From NCBI RefSeq assembly GCF_043641665.1, contig NC_092191.1, positions 17,143,501 through 17,207,500 on the forward strand: a stretch of DNA of 64,000 nt. Direction: 5' to 3'. The translations under genes and the position numbers were made by a program. Below, piece by piece: positions 12,501 to 23,618 of this stretch. Position 1 is the stretch's first letter. The number at the start of each line of letters is the position of its first letter. The notes below the pieces were generated by a model. That model saw only the letters and a program-made list of their open reading frames with translations, ran no database searches and was not told where the DNA came from. Source of the stretch: Enoplosus armatus (lineage: Eukaryota > Chordata > Actinopteri > Centrarchiformes > Enoplosidae).

Positions 12501-15500
12501 CACTACACCGCTCAATTCAAAGTTGTATGTGTGTACATATGGTTAGTAGGTATTTATGTCTTGTACCTGTAAATCCCAACTACCAGGTGAGATTTTCTGA
12601 AATATGTAATTGTACTTGGCAGTGCACAAACACCACTTACCAACGCAGGTCTGCCCGTCACTGGCAAACTGATATCCATCTTCACATTCACAGCGGAAGG
12701 TCCCAGGCTGATTGTTGCAGATAGCATGGGAGCCACAGATCTGAGGATTCTCTCTGCACTCATCAATGTCTGATGAAGGGAACAGCCAATTATCACATGC
12801 TAATCACTACAACATTAGGCCCAAGTTTGGAGTTTGGAGATCTGAAGTCTGGATTTGTCAAATCAGTGTCCGTCATTATCAGGATGTCGGGAGTTCAGAG
12901 GAGAGCGCTTAATTAGATTTCTTAATTACAAACATTCCCAGATAGCATCTGTCTGAAATGCTTCCTTCCCTTTTTCTACTGTATGTGCCTCAGAGCTCTT
13001 CCTGTCTGGTCTCCAATGCAAAAGATTCTTGGCTGTATAGAGCGCAGGCTGGGGATGAGGACCACACTGGACATGTTAACCTGGTCTGGGAGTATGGGAA
13101 ACTTTGTTTACCATGTGAGACTGATTGGAAAGGCTGCATCATTTAAGTCTGATTTACTTAAAAGCAGAAATTACACAAGTAGTGAGAATCAAGTGGCCAC
13201 TACACCCTGCGAATTGCCAAAACCAATGGCATTATATCATATGTCAGTCTTACCATAACATGTGCGGCCATCACCATTGAAACCGGCAGCACACTGGCAG
13301 GTGAACTGAGTTCCCTGCTCAGGTCGGCACACAGCGTTGGTGTCACAGCCGTGTCTTCCAGTGAAACATGGGTTCTCCTCTGGCTGTCCTCCTGTGAATT
13401 AAGGGAGTATTTCATGTTACTACTATCATATTCGTTTATGTGATTCGATGAGACAAACTTATTTACCATTCAACAACCGCCCTAACTTTGAGTAAAACTG
13501 TCCTTGGTCAGGATGTTATATGTTGTTCTCCGGGAAGGAAGTGAGCGCAGACCGAAACAGGAAGACCAAAATAATCTTCATGACCTCACCATTGATATCC
13601 CCGATCTTGTTGCTCATGGCGAACCGGATGAGTTCATTATTAGCGTCATACAGGACAAAGACCTGGTCCACGCTGAGCATCTGAGTCGGACGAATGTCTC
13701 TCAAAAGCTCGCCATGCTGGCAGCTCTGGAAGGTGATGGTCTGACGCCACTGATACGTCCTGGTGTCAGTGGAGCCATCGGGCAAGCTCACTACATAGTC
13801 CCGAGTGGAGGATGAGGTGATCACTGGAAGGTAAGAAACATGTAGATGATGATCTCTCAGTCTTGACTTCTTAAGCATTTAGTTGTGATTACAAAATCAT
13901 AAAAAGACTTGGACATTATTTTGTATAAAGAGGTTGGGCCAAAAGCAAAAGACAGGAGAAACAACCGAGTGACATTCTCTGTTCAAGCTGGGTCTTACAG
14001 TTGTTGCTGTACTGGTAGATCTCAGAGTAAGGGTCGATCTGCACAGTGGAGCCACGAGGCACCTCAGGAACCCGGCCTTCCAGGGTGGTGCTCACCACCA
14101 GGTGGTCGTGCTCATCGATGCCTTTGAACTCCTGCCTGATGGTCAGCTTCTCATTCCCCGGCAGAAAGGTCACCTCAGCCTGCCGTGTGAACTCCCCCCC
14201 TACAGAGGACAGAGAAGAGGAGGTAGCTTTAAGACCCTGGCCCTGGATGAACTTTGGCTTACCGCCGTCTGTCTCAGCTGAGGTAATGTGAGGGGAATTC
14301 AGCTGGACAGAGTGAGTAAAACTGCAGCTGTGTGGCAAACTGCTTGCAGCGGCAGTAACATGTGTGTGCAGAGACGTATGCTTCCAGAATCTTCACTCTA
14401 GTTGTTTTCCAACCAAACGAAGCATGAGAAAATCACATGAGAAGCTGCTGGGCATCACATTATCCGATATTGTTAGTGCAGTTATAGGAGTGTTTCCCTC
14501 ACCAATAATACTGAAGCCATTCTTGAAGCCAGGCTGCTCCAGAGCAAACGCCCACCCAATCACACCACCAAGGGCTGACAGGGGCTGCAGTGAGGGTCCC
14601 AGGCTGTAAGGGATGTCACTGATGGCCACGTAGGAACGGCCATCATTTACCACGACGTATGAGTGGAGATCGTTGCTGGTGAAATCCACTGGAGAAGGAG
14701 AGTTGCCCACATGCACTTTTCCATACACTTTACCGTTCATCCTCTGTGGCTTTCCTGCGAAAACAAAAAAACCCCATCATGGCTGAACCCACAGATTTGC
14801 AGGAGCAGTGTAATGGACAATAATTTCTGAACACAAAAAGTGAAATTGCTGAACTGCTAAAAGATTTTCCCCAACATCTCCACATCACAAGCAAGGCTAA
14901 ACTGTTAACACTGTGGCATTGCTGTAACATCACTAGCTATGTTAGCTAGCCACGCTAGCAAATTATTTGCCTTTAAATTAGCAAGCGATGCCAGCCACTT
15001 TGATTATAATTTCCGCCCAGGTATTTCTGATTCTGATTCTGATTAGCTAAGCAAAGCTGCAATTTCACAAAATAGGAAAAACCACTGCAGCATTACTAGG
15101 CTTAGGCAGCATAATGACTAAACAGTATGTCACAGTTTTCTGTGTTTATTGTTATCAAAAGCTCAAATTTCATAACGTTAGCTCAGATCTCATAAAATGT
15201 AGCTAAGATGAAACGGTCTGAAGTTTGCCAAAGGCATATATTTCATGCATTTTAACCAAACCCATTCCTCTCCCTTTCCCTGAAGCAGTAACACTCTCAG
15301 TTTCAATCTTGTTTCAGAATGAAAAGTCCACTTAAAGCAGAAGAGTGACGTTACCCTCTGCCACACACTGTATCCCATTGCCATAGAAGCCAGGTCTGCA
15401 GTGGCAGCAGTATCCACTGGAGTAGTCCTTGCAGTCAGCAAACTGAGAGCACTTATTTCTGTTGTTCGCACAAGTCCCGAGGTTGTATGAGAATACTGAA

Positions 15501-16918
15501 AACATGGAAAAAGAACAGTAAGAATATGACAGGAACAGCTAATTGATTAAATATCTGTAGCCTTTCTCCTGTGGACTCACCATCTACATTTATATCTGTG
15601 TCGTCCACCACCACCACTTCCGGGTTCTCAGGCTGATGTGGCTGGTACTGAACTGGGTGGACTTCGATCTGCCCCCCTTCATAAGGAGGGTACTCTACTT
15701 GCTGTCCATCAGTATACACAGGCCTCCTTGCATCAGTGGCCTCCTCATAGCCTTCAGGGGCCGCCTGCTGTGTGGCCTCAGTGGGCAGGTCAGTGACCTC
15801 ACCTGGAGCTACGTTGCTAAAATAGGGAGAAGTTCCAATCTCGTACACCCATACCCCCCGCAGGCCAGAGTTGGTCTCCCTAAAAGGAGAAAAGAGACTG
15901 TTACAGTCACTGTTCTTGAAACAGTATCCAAACAGCAACACTGGTCAGGAAGTGGTGTTCCTGTGCTGACAGCCATTGGTTGACTTACTCTGCTAAAGCC
16001 CTGACAGATGCCTCATCATCAGTGGTGGTGCGGTAGTATGGTCCCTGACTGGAAAACAGGAAACCCCGGACCAAACCCTTATTGAAGCCAGCATGCACGA
16101 TCACATTACTGTCTTCTACAGGCGTGGAGGAAAACTGTACCCCATCCCTCACATACAGGACAATAGCATACGAGGCGGTCTCCAGGGATGCAATAACCAG
16201 CTGGAAGGTGTTCCTCTGTGGAATAAAACAGAGAGAACGTGAGTGACCAGTTCCACCACAGATCACTTGAAAAACCCCGTGATGCTTACCTTCTTGTCAA
16301 TGCCATCTCCTCTGCTTTGAGGTTCACGGGTGGCGACATCAACCCAGGTGATCACCACAGCATGGGTAGGATTGACTTCATCGTCCTCAGGGAAGGCCCT
16401 GTTGATGTGCTCGGTTGCCCGACGCAGGACATCAGGACTGGAGTCTTGGCGGAAGAAAACTTTCCCCACGCCATCACTCGTGTCCAGGTCTCCTTGCAGA
16501 GCTGCAATCATTCCGAAGTTTGGGGGCATTTTGCCAAGATATGTCGACTCGCTCGTTGGCTCTGTTGTGGCAACAAAACCATTGGTGTTGATCTGAAATT
16601 AAAAGCTCAAGTTGGTAATGGGGATAACAAGAAACAAGATGACTGTAACACCATATGACTGCCTTTATAATAACTAGGATAACAACACACGAAGAACTGT
16701 TTCACAGCAGAGGCAAACCCAGTCCAAGTCTGACCCACTTTGATCTTTATTCCAAACTCATTAGACTAATGATCCAAGTCAGCTGCCATGTCCTACAAAA
16801 GCGATAATGAACAAACAAGATGCCATTTAACACAGATTTTTACACACTTTAGGTTTAACATGAACACATGCAGGGCTTTTAAAAAAGAAAAGCTGAGCTT
16901 GCGTTGAAAATACACACA

Positions 16919-16962
<44 letters not shown>

Positions 16963-18636
16963 ACACATGGGGCTCCTTCACTTCCTGACCAGGGGAAAAC
17001 AAGAGCACTATTCCTGGCCCGGGCCACACTGTTTCCTGTCCTTACCCCTGACGAGCAGCCCCAGAGAGCCCAGAGATTGCACACTAATCTTCATTACAGA
17101 AACTTCCTGCCAACGTGGAAGATAGAGCTGGGAAAATGATCAGTGATTCTGATCTCGCAGACGTAGTGCAGAGAGAGAGCGGGATCTTTAAGGTTAGTGG
17201 CTGCCCGGACATATGGGGAATATGAATCACACTCAGGAGCAGACAATAAAACCTCCTAATAATTATAGTGTTTTTTTTCTTCTGTTCACCTACAGGGCAC
17301 AGACAGTTCAGGGTAGACTGTCTCATAGAAGAAAAACAACTCTTTAGGCCATCTTGACTGCTGAAGAAAATATGTTTGTGGTGAGCGGTGTAGATAACTT
17401 GGAGGCAGTCAGCAGTGGGGAAACCCCTCCTAGACTTATTGTTATAACAAGGAATTCAATATTCATTTTCAACCCTGGGCTCATGTGTTAACCACAACGT
17501 CTTGCCTCTGCACATCTCCTCAAATAGATGTGCTCCTCGGGGGAGACCAGGCATGTAATCCACTGATTAAAGATGAAGCTGTCTTTGTAACACAGATAAA
17601 TAATGGTTACTGAATGGTTATAGACTATTTACTTTTCTTTAATAAAATATGGACGAAGCTTAGGCAAATGTTGAGTCCCTGTTTTTCAAGGGAAATACCT
17701 TTTGTATGTAATTACTCTCTGATGGTATATTATCCACATGCAGCACAATTAAAACAGAGATGCAGCACTTTGCTTTGAAAAGGAGCATCACAGGGAATAA
17801 TGGGCTGTTTGTCCAACACAATGCTGCAGCTTTCAGCTAAATGTTGCTATTGCCCTTTGTAAACTCATTTAAACTAACAAACACATTAAGTGTTGAAGGT
17901 TACAGACTAACCTTCAAAGTCACTGGTTTGCACAGTTTACATACTGCATGCCATTTAGATATTGCAGGATGAGAACATTTTAAACATACATTTGGTTCAT
18001 ATGAGCTTCTCTCGTTGACCCCACGGTTATCAGTCATCAGTAGAGGTTTTGGGATGCATTGCGAAATAAGTTTCCTGGAGTACACTGGTCTTTGTGTCAA
18101 CAGCAAAATGATAACCTCAGGGGAAGCCGTAAGAATGCGTGGACGCATGCATTCCACAAGATACAAGATACAGCAGCCTCTGTGATAAGTAAATCAATAT
18201 TTACAAATACTCCAGAGCGGCAGAAAAAGTCTAACCCTGCCCCAGATGTATTTTGCAACTTCCAGGCATTGTTTAAGGTTGCAACCACTGACCCCTTTTC
18301 ACGTATAACTGCCCGGGGTTTCTAGCTTATGCGCAATTGCGCAAGATCGATGGACAGTCCACCCCGACCAATAAATCCCACGCGTGAGTTTTAAAGTACC
18401 ATGACAGTGTGCCAAGTTATGGCTTAACTTACAAAGACGCGGTCGAAAGTGCCATCATAAAACAACACTGGTTTGTCCAGTTCCAGTTGGTGCGTCTGGT
18501 CATTCCCTGCCTCCAGTAACTGGTCTCTTGCGCTTGGCCCGAAAGGAAAAAGCTCTCCCCGCGTTATGCTCTGCGCCGACGCCACAAGTCCAAGAAAACT
18601 CGCACAGACGAGCCATCCTCGCTCCTGCCAACCCAT
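6439..18636 (-). CDS. nid1: Nidogen-1 (entactin), complete 20-exon gene
   Basis: A secreted basement-membrane glycoprotein that links laminin networks to collagen IV and perlecan. Exons in transcript order: 18433-18636, 16290-16592, 15989-16215, 15581-15879, 15355-15495, 14503-14754, 13999-14199, 13590-13823, 13254-13391, 12641-12769, 12048-12191, 10980-11099, 10245-10463, 9932-10104, 9148-9274, 8870-9041, 8246-8403, 8038-8161, 7206-7318, 6439-6569. They total 3609 nt, 1202 residues plus TGA (human about 1247). Domain order: signal peptide, NIDO, acidic Tyr-rich linker, EGF, G2F barrel, four EGFs, thyroglobulin type-1, YWTD propeller, terminal EGF. A single thyroglobulin module and the presence of the last EGF separate it from nidogen-2. 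Every junction has GT/AG and matching phase. Teleosts may carry a second paralogue, so 'nid1a' or 'nid1b' cannot be assigned. It is divergent from gpr137b. Confidence 0.97.
7206..9274 (-). CDS. nid1: nid1 exons 15-19: six-bladed YWTD propeller
   Basis: Exons 9148-9274, 8870-9041, 8246-8403, 8038-8161 and 7206-7318. LDL-receptor class B blades are marked by [28 protein letters not shown] and IYYTDW. This propeller is the laminin gamma-1 binding part of nidogen. A second RGD (GRGDRRK) occurs at residues 1092-1094 in exon 18, in a loop that is not RGD in human. Confidence 0.94.
7620..7640. repeat. Short CA tract in nid1 intron 19
   Basis: About ten AC units following a C-rich stretch, seen directly. 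Confidence 0.9.
8610..8737 (+). repeat. Interspersed teleost repeat in nid1 intron
   Basis: Contains TAGTTCATTTTGGGACATAC, then TTTGCTGTCTTGCCAGGAGTTATATGAGAAGAT-like sequence, and ends in TTGAACTACTCCTTTAAA. The same family appears at 56048-56180 and as an end fragment near 12325-12345. Both ends read as 'TTAAAGGAGTAGTTC' in opposite orientations, which suggests a short terminal-inverted-repeat element. Confidence 0.55.
9932..10463 (-). CDS. nid1: nid1 exons 13-14: thyroglobulin type-1 module and linker
   Basis: Exon 13 (10245-10463) encodes one thyroglobulin type-1 repeat, with the conserved [16 protein letters not shown] core (CWCV motif). Exon 14 (9932-10104) encodes a proline-rich linker ([12 protein letters not shown]) and then the start of the propeller region, [18 protein letters not shown]. 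Only one such module is present, as in nidogen-1. Confidence 0.94.
10980..13391 (-). CDS. nid1: nid1 exons 9-12: EGF modules 2-5
   Basis: Four symmetrical phase-1 exons (13254-13391, 12641-12769, 12048-12191, 10980-11099), each one EGF-like module. Exons 10 and 12 begin with the calcium-binding signature DIDEC. The first module has NGDGRTC at residues 659-665, where human nidogen-1 has RGDGRTC, so the classical integrin tripeptide is missing at this site. Confidence 0.94.
13590..14754 (-). CDS. nid1: nid1 exons 6-8: G2F beta-barrel domain
   Basis: Exons 14503-14754, 13999-14199 and 13590-13823 encode residues about 392-620. Recognisable runs are [37 protein letters not shown] and [13 protein letters not shown]. 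This GFP-like barrel of nidogen-1 binds perlecan and collagen IV. All three introns are phase 1. Confidence 0.94.
15016..15046 (+). repeat. LINE-type 3' tail fragment
   Basis: The string GTATTTCTGATTCTGATTCT with further ATTCTG repeats matches the better preserved tail at 19808-19855. It is the terminal repeat of a fish non-LTR element, almost completely truncated at its 5' side. It lies in nid1 intron 5. Confidence 0.55.
15355..15495 (-). CDS. nid1: nid1 exon 5: first EGF-like module
   Basis: Encodes about 47 residues with six cysteines in EGF spacing, from TCANNRNKC through [17 protein letters not shown]. The exon is symmetrical (phase 1-1), as expected for a shuffled EGF module, and leads into the G2F domain with VAEGKPQR. 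Confidence 0.93.
15581..15879 (-). CDS. nid1: nid1 exon 4: acidic, tyrosine-rich linker
   Basis: After GVWVYEIG the exon encodes a low-complexity linker rich in Glu, Asp, Pro and Tyr, including [13 protein letters not shown]. In mammalian nidogen-1 the equivalent link carries sulphated tyrosines. Several tyrosines here sit next to acidic residues, so sulphation is plausible but inferred. The linker looks shorter than the human one, which probably accounts for most of the length difference. Confidence 0.9.
15989..16592 (-). CDS. nid1: nid1 exons 2-3: NIDO domain
   Basis: Exon 2 (16290-16592) encodes residues 69-169 and starts [12 protein letters not shown]. It contains the NIDO hallmark run [16 protein letters not shown]. 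Exon 3 (15989-16215) continues with NTFQLVIAS and ends RALAE. An RGD tripeptide lies at residues 162-164, close to the exon 2/3 junction. The NIDO domain belongs to the N-terminal G1 globule of nidogens. Confidence 0.93.
16912..16959. repeat. Interrupted CA microsatellite in nid1 intron 1
   Basis: ACACAC tract with one A insertion at about 16921. It produces a false reading frame on the minus strand. Confidence 0.95.
18433..18636 (-). CDS. nid1: nid1 exon 1: start codon and signal peptide
   Basis: ATG at 18636-18634 with A at -3 and G at +4. The first 22 or so residues are a typical signal peptide ([16 protein letters not shown]), followed by the mature start with LFPFG, a conserved nidogen N-terminal motif. 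The exon ends at a phase-0 GTAAGT donor. Intron 1 (about 1.8 kb) contains an interrupted CA tract at 16912-16959. Confidence 0.95.
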
Positions 18637-18800
18637 TGTTCGCGTTTCAGGAGCAGTCGAGCGGTCCTGTGGTCTTCCCGGGCCAGGTTAGTGGAGAGTG
18701 ACTTCACTCCACGAGAGAGTTCAGTCAGAGTTTGGGAGACGTACGTGGGGCGGAGTTGAGTGGGGGCGCTGAAACACTGGAGAGAGAAATGAGAGGTAGC
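18637..18800 (-). promoter_or_regulatory. Probable nid1 5' UTR and proximal promoter
   Basis: Directly upstream of the nid1 ATG. The stretch is richer in CpG than its surroundings and contains a GGGGCGG GC-box near 18747 and a second G-rich patch (TGGGGGCGCT). No TATA box is evident. Inferred from position and composition. Confidence 0.45.
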
Positions 18801-19632
18801 CTATACTTTTCTTTTCATGCTGTTACTAAAACACATTCCTGAAGTGATGTGGTACTGGCTGTAGGCCGGCATGCTGTGGGTCAGTTTATTGGCTCTGATT
18901 GCCCACTTTGAAAAACAAGAACACTGCATGACAGGACTTATAAGGGTTGGTTGAGGACATTAGTAGACTTTGACAAGCACTGAGGTCAGTTTCACAACAT
19001 ATCCTTTGATTTAAACCCTGACTTGCCACTCATTGTTCCAGTATTGCCAATACAGTAGACGGCAGCCATCTCTGTTTGGATGATAAGGTACTATAATGCA
19101 GGGGCCACTGTGTGGGAGGTCCAAGGGTCTCCAGAGGGACAACACTGGACCTGTATTGGCAGATTTGGACACAGGCCAAGGGGCCATCAGAGCATAGACA
19201 TCAGAGCATGGACCAGTTACCAGCAACAGAGCCCCACGGCCAGTTTGATTGAAACATTATGTAAAGGACAATATCACAGAGCACTGTAGCATACACTAAT
19301 CATTTGAGGCATGCCGCTGTGGCTATCAGACTCGACTCAAGCTGGGATAATGAGGTGCATGCTGGTAATATGGTTCCACTTGGAGCTGTTTCTGCACTGC
19401 TAACGGACGGCCAGTCATCCATCCAACACTTTGGTCCACTTATCTGAGCAACTGTTGGCCACATAGCCATGACGTTTTAATATGGGCATTCACGGCCTCC
19501 ATGATGACCTCTGACCTTTTGTTTAGTGCTAACGTCAGCCTTAAAGGGCTTTGGCCAACACACTGATCCATATGTATTTTGAAACACAAGATAATAAATC
19601 ACCTCCAAATGAATGCCAAGATTTCCACTAGA

Positions 19633-19855
19633 TGTGTGGAAACTAAGTACATTTACTCAAGAACTGCACTTAAACACAAATTTGAGGTACTTGTACTTGA
19701 GTATGTAACTTTATACTGCTACTCCACTACATATCAGAGGCAAATACTGTACTTTGTACTCCACTGCATTTGTCTGACAGCTTTAGTTACTAGTTTTAAG
19801 TTACAAATTCCCCCCCGGGGATCAATAAAGTATTTCTGATTCTGATTCTGATTCC
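19633..19855 (+). mobile_element. Truncated hAT-type MITE abutting a LINE 3' tail
   Basis: 19633-19800 (GTGGAAACTAAGTACATTTA, then repeated variants of 'TACTTGTACTTGAGTA' and 'TACTCCACTAC') matches the left half of the MITE that is complete at 49338-49793. It passes at about 19808 into CCCCCCGGGGATCAATAAAG and a TCTGATTCTGATTCTGATTC tail, the usual end of a fish LINE. The right end of the MITE is missing, so this is a nested or recombined compound. Confidence 0.6.
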
Positions 19856-22339
19856 AATCCCTTCCTGTCCAGTGAAAACCACATATGTCCAAATTGGGTG
19901 ATTTTGAATGTTTGTGATAAACTGAAGGATGAAATGTTCTTATAGAATATGATGCATGGCTATAGATTAAACTACCCGACAGTATATAAAGTAGTTAAAA
20001 TGAGCTCAACCTTTCTTTTGAAACACTGGATATTTTCACCAACTCCAAATGAAATAATCTAAGACGAAAAACCGTATTGAATCTGGTCAAACTCTTCACA
20101 GCTCATGTCCAACCTGAGGCCATAACTTCCCATGGGTCCCAAGAGGATATTGATTTGTTTAAGGGGTTGCAAGGCAAATAGGTTGGGAATCACTGCCCTA
20201 GAGGATGAGCCTTTTGTGGATACTCAAAGAGCTACGCTCTTGCACCACCCTCAGGCCAAAACGTAATGGTCAGATTGCTGTGAAATTTAAAGGGCACATT
20301 TGTGCTTCAGATGGGATAAATCCTTGTGATTTTAATGATTCAACAGCCTTTTCTTTAGCATCACCCTCAAACTTTCCATTTTCAGCCCCTCTACTTGTAG
20401 GGCTTTGACAGTAGCGTGCTGTAATGAACATTTCACCATCTAGTGTGGCTTTATGTTGCTGCTTCTCCATCTGCTGCTAATGTTCTTAAATGGTTTGGTA
20501 ATGTCAAGACTCCAAAATAAACAGACAAGATGCCACAGATAAAATGTAAGATTTTGTCTCAGTCACCATGTGAAAAGATTATTTTTCATTGCAGATTTTG
20601 AACCATACTAGTAGTAAATAGCAAATAGCTCTACAAAGCAGTTCATTTTTGACAGGTGAATCATTTTAAATTATTCCATACAGCAACATTTCTCTGGATT
20701 TTAAATAATGATAATTAGATATTTAACTGGATACCGTGGTATTTTGGAAAGAGACTATTCACAAGTGAATTCATGAATTAAACATTTTGGCCTCAAACAT
20801 TTACTTCCTGTGGATCCTTTCTATCTTTGTACAGTTGAACGGTGCCACCCTCTGGTCATATTATGAAGTTTGTATTTGCGCTGTCAGACTATATTCTCCT
20901 TAAAATTAAAAGGTTTTCAGAGATTAATATAAATGTATATACACACAGCAGGTGCATTCATATCATAGATGTATGTGTATTTGTTTATTTTATCTAAAAA
21001 AGAGTATGTTAAAAATATTTTTTTCACGGATGTTAAATAGCAAGGGCTAATTTGTGTTTATCAAAACAGAAAACATATTCATGACTGCAGGACTTACCAA
21101 TAATGCTTTTATGTATGAAAGTAAAACTACTTCACCCAATAACACTAGTTGTCTTTATATATACACACTATCTATTTTATAACACTGTCGATTTTCACTG
21201 CACTAAATGGTGACACACATTGGGCCCTTGTTGGACTCTCAGTGGCTGATGGGATATTTACCCCGGGGCCAGTGATGTCATTAGCTGTACTGTTTGAGTG
21301 GGTCTGTTGTCTCAGACTGTGTTGCCTAGGGAACCAGCAGAAGACTGAGATCTGATGTGTGTGTGTGTGCCTGATAATCAGACTGAAGTGCCATTTCATC
21401 ACCTCTCTATTATTATTCTTTTTTATTCAGAGACAAAACTGGAGACGTGGGCGAGTTAAAGGGCTGGAGCCAGGCTGAGGGAACTCTGAACATAATAAAT
21501 ATCTCTGTAAATATCACATTTATCCTTTCATTATTAGACTAAATATTTGGTTCCATTTATAAAAGGCTTTAAGCTAGTTGTCTGCCATCTGATTAAGTCC
21601 TCAGATTTATCATAACACAATTATAGTGTGTCTTTACTCAAAACAAATATGTGAAACAAGGCACATGATGATGTAATTGATATTGTTTTTACATATTACG
21701 CATTAGAGGCCAAATGTTTGAAATCTTTAATGATGCGGCTATTCAAAGTGAAGCCAGGAGGGAAGTCCTGCTGACAGCATCCTGTTTGTTGTGGCGCCTG
21801 GGTGGTAGTGTCCCTGTGTGTGAAAAGATTAATGTATCACAGCAGTCAAAGGTGAGCAGGAGTGACCTCCATCCTTGGCCTTCCTCATGTTCACATGCCC
21901 CAGCCCTGTGAAACAAAAACCCTACTTCTACTAACCATAACATACTTCACTGATGTTTGTGTGCAGATTAGACATGTTTCTTCTCGGATCATAAACCAAA
22001 TCCTGCTTCTATGACCAGACCTGAAGCATTCTTGGTTAAATTAATTGGGAACTTCTGTTTTTATTTTATACATAACGCTCAGTTTATTCGTTGTGAGGAG
22101 AATTACTATTAAACAGTTGTATAACGTCTTCCTTGGCCCTGGAGGAGCTTTCTAAAGTCCATGACAACAACCCTGATAGTGTCGTCTCAGCTCGACCTTG
22201 AGACCTCAAATTTACTACTGATTTGAATTTATAGGGTCCAGCATTTTTGAAGCTTGACTTGTATTCAAGACAATAAAAAGTCAGAATATGTGGGCCTCTG
22301 CTGCATTAATCTGACCATTGTTTGACCATCTCATGTCTT

Positions 22340-22895
22340 GTCAAGGCTGGATTACCAACTGCCCCGGGGCCCCAGACTGCCCCTTGTTTTCTGGTTGCTG
22401 CTCAGGCAGATCACGCCGGCTCCTTCTCACCACGCTGAACCTTAGAAACTTTGACCCTCAGGGGCCCCAAAGACTCCAGGTTCCCTCTGTGACAATTACA
22501 TTACAGTCATTTGATTAATTGGTTAATAAAAAGTGAATGAATTAATAAAACATTTGTAAGAATACAATTTTAACATATAAAGTCATATGATTAAGGATCT
22601 TTTATGAATTAATTTGTGTAATTAATAAGTGTAAAGCTACTTCTGCAAACACTTCTGGTTTATTTTTTGGGCTTTCTGCCTTTATTTAATAGTTTACACT
22701 GCGTTTACAGCACATGGTACGTGTCTTAAACCACTAGGCCACCTTCATTTGCAGTTATCAGCACCTTTTGTTCTGTAGTAAAGGTTAAAGGCAAAAAGCT
22801 AATTTCTCTTTATCTCTAGTTTTAATATAGTATTTTCTGGGGAACAAGGGGTGGGGGGATGAATAGGGGCCCCAAGCAGCCAACCCCAGCTTCAT
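22340..22895. repeat. Possible G/C-ended interspersed repeat
   Basis: GCTGGATTACCAACTGCC followed by CGGGGCCCC near 22345, and GGGGCCCCAAGCAGCCAACC near 22866, are approximate inverted copies about 520 bp apart. GGGGCCCC also recurs inside (near 22463). This looks like a decayed non-autonomous element, but the terminal match is weak. Confidence 0.3.
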
Positions 22896-23219
22896 TTAAG
22901 TACATGACTTATCGTTCAACGTAAATTGTAGCTATTTTATTTAGGTACAAACTAGATTTTATAGCCATAACTCTAAGATGTAAAGTTTGCAAGTAATGTA
23001 ACATCTTGCACTGCTTCATGGTATCTTTGTAAGTGCTTTGATCATGATGTTTAGCTTGTGCCCCTTTTTGTGTAAAAATGAGTTTACCAGTGTGGCTGTG
23101 TTGTGTAGATTGTTTTACGAACTTCCCTGTGTGGAAGGATGTCTTCGTAAAGTGAAAGTAAATACATGTAGCAGCTCTGAGCTGCTCTCTTGGGATCAGT
23201 GCTGCGGTGGGAAGTCCCA

Positions 23220-23618
23220 TCACAGGGTTAAAGGTACAGTAGCGTGCGTCAGCTGATGCGTAGCGTCACGTAATGCTTGCGGGAGGAGGAGGAGGAGGAG
23301 GGGGCGGGGGCTGGTCCTCTCTCTGAGCTCCTGGCTGCAGCTCTCGGCAGCTTCCTGCCCGCCGTCGCTGCTGACAAACGGCTCATTCTCATCACTGATC
23401 ATGTGCCTCGCTCCCTGGCTGTCTCTGGCTCTGCAGCAGGAAGTTCGCCTTGTTTTCTTCCCCCTGCATTGTCTCTCTCCCTCTTCCTGACAGCCTTATC
23501 TTCTTCCTCTTTTCTTGCCGCGGCTCTCACCTCTCCTCTGCCGGGCGTGAGAGCCGAGAGAGACCCGGCTGCGAACACCGGCAGAGGGCCCCTCCGCTCC
23601 GGCCAGGGAGAGCAGGTC
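23220..23618 (+). promoter_or_regulatory. gpr137b CpG-rich promoter and 5' UTR
   Basis: A sharp rise in GC and CpG starts near 23240. It contains CAGCTG, GTCACGTAATG (23265-23275), a GGAGGA tract and many CTCTC runs. The frame of gpr137b stays open from a TAA at 23271-23273 up to the ATG at 23619, although no other ATG occurs in it. The GTCACGT half resembles a CLEAR/E-box site, which would fit a lysosomal gene, but the match is incomplete. Confidence 0.5.

Larger units (their letters stand above)
18801..23219. other. Intergenic region between divergent nid1 and gpr137b
   Basis: About 4.4 kb without a supported gene. It holds a truncated hAT-type MITE fused to a LINE tail (19633-19855), a possible G/C-rich repeat (about 22340-22890) and otherwise AT-rich unique sequence. 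Reading frames here are short and lack splice-site support. Confidence 0.6.

Noticed and set aside
6439..18636. Nidogen-2 as the identity of the minus-strand gene
   Set aside because: Nidogen-2 has two thyroglobulin modules and no terminal EGF; this gene has one module and the terminal EGF.
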